From Primulina eburnea (Eukaryota > Streptophyta > Magnoliopsida > Lamiales > Gesneriaceae): a DNA stretch of 64,000 nt. Location: NCBI RefSeq assembly GCF_022965805.1, contig NC_133118.1:7099057-7163056 (forward strand), given 5' to 3'. The position numbers and the translations under genes were made by a program. The notes under the pieces were generated by a model that was not told the DNA's origin, did not search any database, and worked only from the letters and a program-made list of their open reading frames with translations. Numbering within the stretch: position 1 is the stretch's first letter; the number at the start of each line of letters is the position of its first letter. Below, one piece after another: positions 48,401 through 57,400 of the stretch.

Positions 48401-51400
48401 GCTTTGTTTCCTGTTCGTTATCTATGCTGCTAAACATATATTCCTTGTACCTTGTCCGACTACCTTACCCAACCACTGGCCGTGACCCAGCTTACTTGAA
48501 ATCTTACCGTCACTCCAAGGCATATTATTAATCGCTTGTTCTCGATACTCCTTAAAAACAAACCTGTATTATTATTATTGTTCGCACCAGCCCTTCGGGT
48601 CCGGCACCTTTCACCGGTCGTTGAGAACCAACCTCCCTTCCAGTCATACCTTCGATATGCAAACCAGGGTCAATGATCAAATGCCAAGTAAATTTAAGCC
48701 AATGGATAGAGGAGAAGTGGTCAAGATTGAGTTTAAAGTGTTCTCATTTAGGATGGTTAACGGAGGCTCTTCGATCTTGTGGTCGGAAAGAACAAGGAAT
48801 GTGAGTTATTTAATGGAATTAGATCGAGATGAGGCTGGTTGGTTCAGCTCAAAACTCAGGGATTTCTTACACAATCCCCAATCATGTTTGGATTTCTATC
48901 GGTACAAGGGCAGAAATGCGATAGTCATATTACAGAGATTTGTTAATAGGAGAGGCCGATTCATAGAGATTTCAAGATTTAATATGATGGGGAGGAAACA
49001 GATTATCATTGTGCCAAGCGGTTTAAACTCTCATGGGTGGACAAGGATTTCAAACATCCTCACTAAACTACTGTCAGGGAATTCTCAGAGGCTGGACCAA
49101 GCGACTATTGATCAAGGAAAAGCCCCAATCAGAGTTACACGAGCTCAGCAGCCAGTTAAGAATGAAGAATGGGATTACCGCCGAGGATTGAAGAAGATCA
49201 CACAGGCCATTGACAGGAATAAAATCGAAAGGAACTAGAAAGAAGCCCTTATTGTCACTAAAGGAAGAGTTAACGTATAACGATACTAGGCAAAGACGTC
49301 AAGAAGAGTCTACTTGCTGCCACAGGGATAAGTCGGTAGAAGAGCAGGGGAATATGCATTTGTCATCAGTAAAAGAAGGGACATCAGAAAAGAGATTGCC
49401 GGCAGTCCAAACGATGGGAAGAAAGGTGGAAAAATATTACAAAGAGTTGTACCAAAAAAGATCGAGGATTTCAGACGATTTCCAATTTATTCTACTTCCA
49501 ACAAAGATACTGTGGAAATGGACATACAAAAGGATGACACCGATACAAACAATCTACTGCCTCCTTACGGAGACATTTACTGCAGAAGAAATAACAGATC
49601 CATCAAGGAGGATGCGGAGTTTAATGAAGACAGAGGGGGGTTGAAGGTAGATGAACTGAACAGGGAGGACTTAAGCAAGGCAGGGGAAATCGATTTGGAT
49701 GACAAAGGAGATCTAAACTTTGATGACCCACAAGATGACCTTCTAGATGACAGATTTGATTCTTCAGAGTCTGGGAGTCAAATATCGTCTCAGTCGGAGT
49801 CTTTGGCAAACACCGATACAAATGAAGTGGACAAGGCTGTTCTCGCAGGAGGAAGAAATTCTGGCCAACACAGAGCCATCTTTTCTTGAAAATACTAAAC
49901 CTCTAGTGGGTAAGGTACTTTCCTGTTTCCATTCATCGAGTCTTAATCATTCATTCAAACTTCACTCTATTCTACCCGCGTCTTTCTCTGCTCTGGGGTT
50001 GTCTAGTGGGTTTTTAGGGGGAGTGCAATCGAGTATACATGACAAGTCGGGTTCCGAGAGTGAACCTTCCAAAGGGAATGAAGTAGAGATCGAATTCAAT
50101 GCCGCAAGGAAAATTAGGGATGTGGAATCTGATTATACTTCGAAGGGGGAAAACAAAAAGCCATCGGGCAGTTTAAGCAAAGAACTCAGCAGGCTGAAGT
50201 GGGGGATCAATTATGAGAAAGGTTCGAGTTCGAAGGGGTCACACCATTTGTAATGAAGATATGCTTATGGAACATTAGGGGGGGAGGGTCATCGAGAAGA
50301 AGCAAACTAATATGACTGTTATTCGTAAGGAAAATCCGGACATCGTTGTGGTTCTAGAGACTAAGAAAATTGCGGTGGATCGACGCTTCGTTGCAAGTTT
50401 ATGGAAATCAAGATTCGTGGACTGGGTCAGTTTACCAGCGGAAGGAAGATCAGGTGGCATTTTAGTGATGTGGGATCCTAGAGTGGTCTTGGTAAGTGAC
50501 AATTTGATCGGGAATTTCTCGGTGTCTATTGAAATCAAGTGGAAAGAAGAGATCAAGTGGTGGTTCACAGCATTTTGCGGCCCATGCAAGCCAAGACAAA
50601 GAGATATTTTTTGGGATGAATTAGCGGGTTTGAATTCCATTTGTTGGGACATGTGGTGCGTGAGAGGAGACTTAACGTGGTTCGAAACTTGAGCGAAAAA
50701 ATGAGTAGCACCTCTTATACCACAAGTATGTACTGCTTTGATAATCTAATAGAGGAACTAGGTCTACACGACCCTCCTTTAATGAATGCGAAGTTTACTT
50801 GGTCAAACTTCAGGGTAAACCCAATATTGTGCAGATTAGACATGTTCTTTATATCAGGGGGTTGGAAGGACATTTTCCCTTCGTTCAGATAGACGGTGTT
50901 GCCAAGAATTACATCGGATCATTACCCCATTTTGTTGGATACTAAGAAGTTGAGATGGGGGCCTACCCCGTTCAGGTTCGAGAATGCTTGGTTGTTGCAC
51001 CATAAGTTTAAAGAGGCGGTCGCAGCATTGTGGAACACAGGTAACACTCAGGGGTGGGAGGGATTTAAGTTCATGAGTAAACTAAAAGAAATCAAAAAAG
51101 AGGTCAAAAAATGGAACATTGAGGTCTTTGGTGATGTGGATGTCAGAATTTCGGAGCTGCAAAATAAAATCTCACAACTGGATACTGAAAGTTGATTTGG
51201 AAAAAGCATATGACAATGTCGACTGAAGATTTGTAGATTTTGTGCTTCAAAAGAAGGGTTCGGCGAAAAGTGGAGGAAGTGGATTAAGGGATGCATCTCT
51301 AATGTCTCATTCTCGACATTTATCGATGGAAGACCATAGGGGAAGTTTAAAGGGGAAAGAAGACTCAGACAAGGAGACCTTTTATCTCCTTTCCTTTTAA

Positions 51401-54400
51401 TCTAGTGATTGGTGGATTGGGGCGGATGGTAGACAAGGCCAAGGCGGCTAATGTTGTGAGAGGACTTGTGTTTGGGAGGGATAAAATCGAAATTTCACAC
51501 ATTCAATTTGTGGACGATACCCTCTTCCTTCTCCAATATGAAAGACATTTGATGGAAGCGGTGAAACTTTTGAAATTGTTCTGTACTAAATCGGGACTGA
51601 AAATTAACTTTGAAAAAATCGTTGGTTTGGGTTTGAATTATTCGGATGAGGAGGTTGACGATATGGCGTTAGCAATTGGTTGCAAGAAAGAGCAGTGGCC
51701 GATTAAGTATCTGGGGGCTCCGCTTGGAGGAAATCCGAGGAAAATGGAATTCTGGGAACCCGTGGTTCCAAAAATGTCAAAAAACTTGGCGAGTTGGAAG
51801 AAGTCATTCCTATCAAGATGAGGTCGTTTGACATTGATAAAATCGGTGTTAAGCGCGATGCCAGCTTACTTTATGTCTCTTTTTAAGGTGCCGATTCGAG
51901 TGGCAAAGCATATGGAAAAATTGATGAGGGATTTTCTATGGGATGGAGCCGATGGGGAGATGCACTGTCATGTAGTTAGTTGGGAACTAGTGTGCAAGCC
52001 GAAAGAGAGAGGAGGTCTTGGTTTGGGTAACATACGTTTGAGAAATAAGGCTCTTTTAGGTAAATGGTGGTGGAGATGCGCAGTGGAACAAGAATCTCTG
52101 TGGAAAAAAGTTTTGAGAAGCATTTACAGGATTCAAGAAAATGGGTGGGATGTAAGGTTGGCAAGGAACTCGACTTTGAGAAGTCCCTGGAAGTTTATCT
52201 CTCGTTCTTACACGACTTGTCATCAGTTGATTGGCACGACACTTAAGGGGGGGAACTTCTTTCGATTCTGGGAGGATAGGTGGGTGGGAGAGTTGTCTTT
52301 CAAAGAGTGTTTTCCTCATCTCTTCCTTCTTTCATCGTCTATTAACAAACCAATTAACCATTTTTATTCTGTCATCGATTCTCAAGGTGTTTCTAACTTT
52401 CAGTGGGATGTGAGGTTCAGAAAAGGGATAAACAACATCGAGTTGGGAGAGTTCAGTAATCTTTTAGGTGTCTTAGACTCAGTTAGGTTGTGGGTGGGCA
52501 TAGCGGATGTTAGAGTTTGGCTAGGGGATCCTTCTGGTGTTTTTTCCGTTTCATCTTTTTATGGTTCATTCTTTCCAGTTAACACGTTTCCTGTTTTCCC
52601 ATACTACTCTAACATCTGGCAAGTACCAATACCACTTAAGGTAAAAGTGTTTTCTTGGATTGTGGCTTCGGAGAAATTGCAGACTTGTGATGATTTGCAT
52701 AAACGAAGGCCAGGCATTGTATTATCTCCCCAGTGGTGTAGCTTATGCAAGAAACGTGAGGAAAATCAAGATAATATATTGTTGCATTGCGACTCGCATT
52801 TGGATCAAAGTTATGCAACAATTGGATTTCGAGTGGATTTTTCCCAGCAGATTGAAAGACATGTTGCTCATGGAGCAGGGATTCCTAAAGGGAAAGGGAC
52901 TTACGAATTTTTGGTACATAGTTGTCCATTGTATTTTTTGGTCTATTTGGATGGAGCGCAACAGTAGAATTTTCAGGGACAAAGAGGACTCGTGGGAGGA
53001 GCTATGGTACAAGATTAAATTCAGAGTAGCGAGTTGGACGATCAACATACCGCAGTTTCAGCATATAACCGTATCGGACCTAGTTAGGGATTGGAGTTTT
53101 ATTTGTTGCTAGTAATATTGTGATTAGCTGATCGATGTGATGTCTTGTGGACCGGAGCATCCACTAACTTTGTAATCTTCATTAATATTATAATAAATAT
53201 TAGTTTTTGATCAAAAAAAAAAATTTAGATAATGAAATTGTATCCTACAGCCTTTCCATATTTATTTCATTCCTAAACAATTATCCAAAATTGAGACACT
53301 CACTCTAACACGATTCTCATCTAAGGCTTCAAGTGTATTTGGGGATTGTAAGATATGAAAACCACTTTGAAGAGAGCAAACTATCATCAAGTGGATTGAT
53401 TGATTAATGAAATCGTCTAACTAGCTTCCTTCAAAGGTGGATAATTGATGAGCGTTTGTTTCAATAGGAAAGATAAGATTGAAGATGTGCCAATCATATT
53501 AGCCCTTTAAACATTGATTCAGAGTATTTTTAAAATTCCTTTGGGCTATTATCGTCAAGTTGGTATTTAGTATTTACTATTATTATAGCTTTCCTATTCT
53601 TTATCTTAAAGCAAATGAGCACCAAAAGTTTAATTGTTGGATGGTGTGAGTTACAGAAGTAGTTTTTCAAAATGGAGCTGTTGGAGACATTTTGATTTTG
53701 TTTGGTCAATGACGATCCACATTTGGTCGTTTTTTTTGTCGAATAGAGAAGGAGATAAAATAAGTAAGAAAATATTATTTCTCATTATTCATCGGTTAAA
53801 GATGTGTACAATAAATAGGCCAAAAAAGAGTTATTCATGGAACAATTCCAGCTTAAATACTAGTGACAAATTCTAATTTCATTGTAAATTGCTACTTTAC
53901 AAAAATATGAAAATCCCTAATTTATCGACATTCCCGCTCAAGTTGGTGCAAAGATAACAATCATGCCGAACTTGCTGACTTGATCCTCGAACGAGTGTCT
54001 CATCAAACCTTTGGGAGGTATATTTGCGAGTTGTTTCAAGGTAGAAACAAAGAGAATACTTTCCTTGATGAAATGCCTATCAATTTCAACATGTTTTGTC
54101 ATGACGTGGAACACAAGATTTGAGCAATTCTTATAGCCGATTTGCGATCACAATATAATCTTATGAGAAGATTAACTGTTTGTCTAAGATATTCGAGAAC
54201 TTTTTAACCCCAATCCTTCTTCACACACTCCTTGGGCCATCGATCGAAATTCAGCTTATGCACTACTTCTAGGAACAACACTTTGTTTTTTGCTTCTCCA
54301 ACTAACTAAGTTGCCTCATAGAAGGTTACAATATCCCGATGTAGATCTTTTATCGGTTATTGACCCAGCCCAGTCGGCATCAGACTTCAACTTTTCTTTC

Positions 54401-57400
54401 CCCACCTTTTTTAAAGAACAAGCCTTTTCCAGGAGTTGCCTTAGATATCGAAACATACGAAATATAGCTTAAAGATGATGCTTTTAAGGAGAATGCGTGA
54501 ACTGGCTTACCAAACTCAGCGAAAGCTATATCTGGTCGAGTGGGAGACAAATAAATTAACTTCCTAAATAATCTTTGATATCTGCCAGTATCAACAAGGA
54601 CCTTCTGCTTTCACCTCCCCAAGCTTCACAGGCAATGGCAAAAATAGGAATGGCTTTCCCACAGTAGGTTCCATGGAGTTAATAAGCCAAGCACTGACCA
54701 TGGAGGTTTCCGAGCGCCATTGGAAATATTTTGGATCATCTATCGCTGGAGATTTTGTTTCCCCAGTCAAGATGCCCAATTTTCCTTTCAGTCAATCACT
54801 AGCCAGTAGACGGACAGATTGAGCCCATTCCAAGTAGTTTCTGTCATTCAATTTATGAATGTAATTTGCAGAGAAGTTTCGGAAATTGGCATTGTCTGTG
54901 ATGGTTGCAAAATTACGTCCTTGTTGAAGGAATTCGCAGTTGGATGCTGGAGAGCTTGAGCCCATCATCGCTGTTTTCTAGTCCATCTTTTTCCTGATGT
55001 TTCTGGGCCTTTTTTCAAATAATGAGATGCTGGGATTTTTGGGCTTAAGCAACAGGTTGCGGCAGAACAGAACCAGTGTCATTTGTGCAAAGAAATTGGC
55101 AGCGTAACACATAAGAAGCGCGGAACAAGTGCAATACAATGCTGGGTAGGGTTCTACGTTTTTCAGGGCGACCGAGAGGCGAGAACAGCAATTTGAAGGG
55201 CTCCGCAGCTTCTTTTGCAATTTTGCAAACCCCTGTTTTTTTTTAAATTATCGAGCTGTGGCTTTGATACCATGTCAAGTAGAGAAGGAGAAAACATGGG
55301 TAAGAAAATATTAGTATTTCTCACTATTCATCGGTTAAAGATTTGTACAATAAATAGGCCAAATAAGAGTAATTCATGGAACAATTCTAGGCTAAATAGT
55401 AGCGACAGATTCTAATTTTATGGTAAATTGGCTTACTAATTTTCCCTACAAGCCATCCTGAAATAATCCAATAGCATTCCACTCTGCATTTGGTAGCTGT
55501 TCAGTGTTTCAGTAATTTATTTTAGTAATTTGCAGCTTTTGGAAACTTTCTTGTGTTGCTTTTGGCTTCTTTTTGACTCCCAACTTGGTTTTTAAATATT
55601 TTTGACATAACATTTTATCATGTCTTTACTGCATTTTGCCTTCACCAAGTTTCTTGTTGATTACCAATAAGCTGTTTACACTCGTTAGAATTGTCACCAT
55701 GCTTAACATGAAGATTACTTGTAGTTCATGACTCCATGTGCAATTGAAAAATTAGCTCTTTCAAGAGGAAAAAGTTGTGGAGCTCGGATTATAAATAGTG
55801 AAGTCAACTGAACAAGTGCAATACAGATTTAAAAAGTTGTACTCTTCGTTTTCCTTGATCTTTTTTACAAGTAAAATTAATTAATCTCAGTTGTAAATCT
55901 CTGATACAGTTTTCCATTTCTGGGAGCAACCCATATCATAAAGCTTGTTACAAGGAGTCTTATCTACCTAAATGTGATGTGTGCAAACACTTTGTAAGTA
56001 CTTTATCCTATTGGCTATTCGCTGTTTGAATCTCTCAAAGGCTTTTTTTTCACTAATCTGTTGTAGTAATAATATTACATCACATCTTTTGCTATTTCTA
56101 CTATCAAATTGTTTGCGTCCATGTGTTTTTCAGCTTCTTAAATGTCTAGCCTTAGATGTTAACTGGGTAAGGGATACAAAGTGAGTGGTGGAAGGTGGAG
56201 AAATTCAAAGTGGAGGATGGCAAGGGAGGTGGTTATTTAAAGATGTGTGATTCTTGAAAGGTGATAGGTCTGAAGGTTGAAAATGAGATGGTGTTTATGG
56301 TGGTTAGGTTTACAGCTCTTTTTCTGAATTTCGTTTTCTTACTATCATTTTCCATGACACGGGGCAAAAAAGTTTGTGGCACTGGATAGTTATCCTGCCC
56401 AATAATCCTATTTGCAGCTTTTTTGCTGCCATTAAAATAAATATTTAATGTTTTGGCATGTGTCCGTATTAAGTAGATGTTCCCATACCTCATCAAATTC
56501 TTTATTGAGCTTGGATAGGAATCACATATGCTGTCTTCTACCACCAATTTTGAAATGATCAAGTTCCTGCAACAGTTTTGTGAGAGCTAAAGAATAAAAA
56601 TGAAGAGATTCTATACTCTAGATACATCAATGATCATCCTATTCGCATTAAACCGTTGACTAAAGAAATAATTTTGTTACATTTACGCATCAAGATGGGT
56701 TATCCCTTTGGGTGTTCTATGAAAACAAGATCTATTCAATGTAGTCGCTCCAATAATGTAGGCATATTGAATATACTTGAATATGTCCATGTTCCACTTG
56801 AAGTTGAGGGCAAAGAAAAATATTTTTTTTTGGTGGTTCACTTTTGAGTTGGTTCATGGACGCTGATGAATAAGTGAATCTTTGAAGATCAAGAAGACTC
56901 GATTGAAGAGTGTTGGGACAAGATTAAAATAAGAGTTTCATGTTGGAATTCGAGGATGTAAAGTTCAAATTGTTATCGGTCTCAGATTTGTATAAGAATC
57001 GAGTCTAGTATTATGTTTATCTATTTTGATATCGATCTCACTTCATTTTATATGGACCTCTGGCTCGCTTTCTATAATTAATTTTAGCAATCAATATAAT
57101 ATCATTTCTTATAGTAAAAAAAAGAGGAAAATATTTCTTTGAATTCCAAAAGTTCGAACCATTTCCTTATTTTCCATTTTTATTTTCCTTCTCCCCTCTC
57201 TCCTCCTTTATATATATGTGTGTGTGTGTGTGTGTGTATATATAACACGTAACATGAACTACATTACTATTTTTTACTTCTTTGGCGAGTTTATTTTTTT
57301 GTTTTGTTTTTCCAGATCCCGACAAATGCCATTGGCCTTATTGAATATAGGGCGCATCCATTTTGGTCCCAGAAATACTGTCCTTGTCATGAACATGATG

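Larger units (their letters stand above)
48050..53223 (+). mobile_element. L1-type LINE with 16-bp target duplication
   Basis: The repeat TTTAGATAATGAAATT lies at 48034-48049 and again at 53224-53239, directly after an 11-base A-run (53213-53223). This is the layout left by target-primed reverse transcription. ORF1 (48621-50253) and ORF2 (50253-53112) are recognisable but shifted and partly deleted. The 5' end carries a 100-bp tandem repeat and a long palindrome (48064-48335). The protein remnants resemble those of the minus-strand LINE in intron 2, so both belong to one family. Confidence 0.95.
53737..55450 (-). mobile_element. Shrunken copia derivative with gag next to RNase H
   Basis: Direct repeats at 53737-53930 and 55273-55450 start TGTCGAATAG/TGTCAAGTAG on the + strand and share about 150 well-matched bases. 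A primer site (TGGTATCAAA, complement of 55263-55272) and a purine tract (GAGCGGGAA, complement of 53932-53940) fit a minus-strand element. Between them, gag (about 54780-54590) is followed directly by RNase H (about 54390-54060); protease, integrase and most of reverse transcriptase are missing. No matching target duplication was found. Confidence 0.8.
46399..55909 (+). other. DA1-type intron 4 (9511 bp)
   Basis: Runs from GTACAA to ATACAG. Bases 46399-48033 and 53240-53736 show no recognisable gene. The rest is a LINE (48050-53223) and a small minus-strand copia derivative (53737-55450). Confidence 0.9.
55994..57315 (+). other. DA1-type intron 5 (1322 bp)
   Basis: Contains a LINE 3' fragment (about 56650-57121) and an (AT)n(GT)n microsatellite (about 57212-57244). 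The remainder is featureless. Confidence 0.88.

Noticed and set aside
54978..55220. 80-codon minus-strand frame
   Set aside because: Lies between the primer site and gag of the small copia derivative, in the leader position, and has no recognisable domain.
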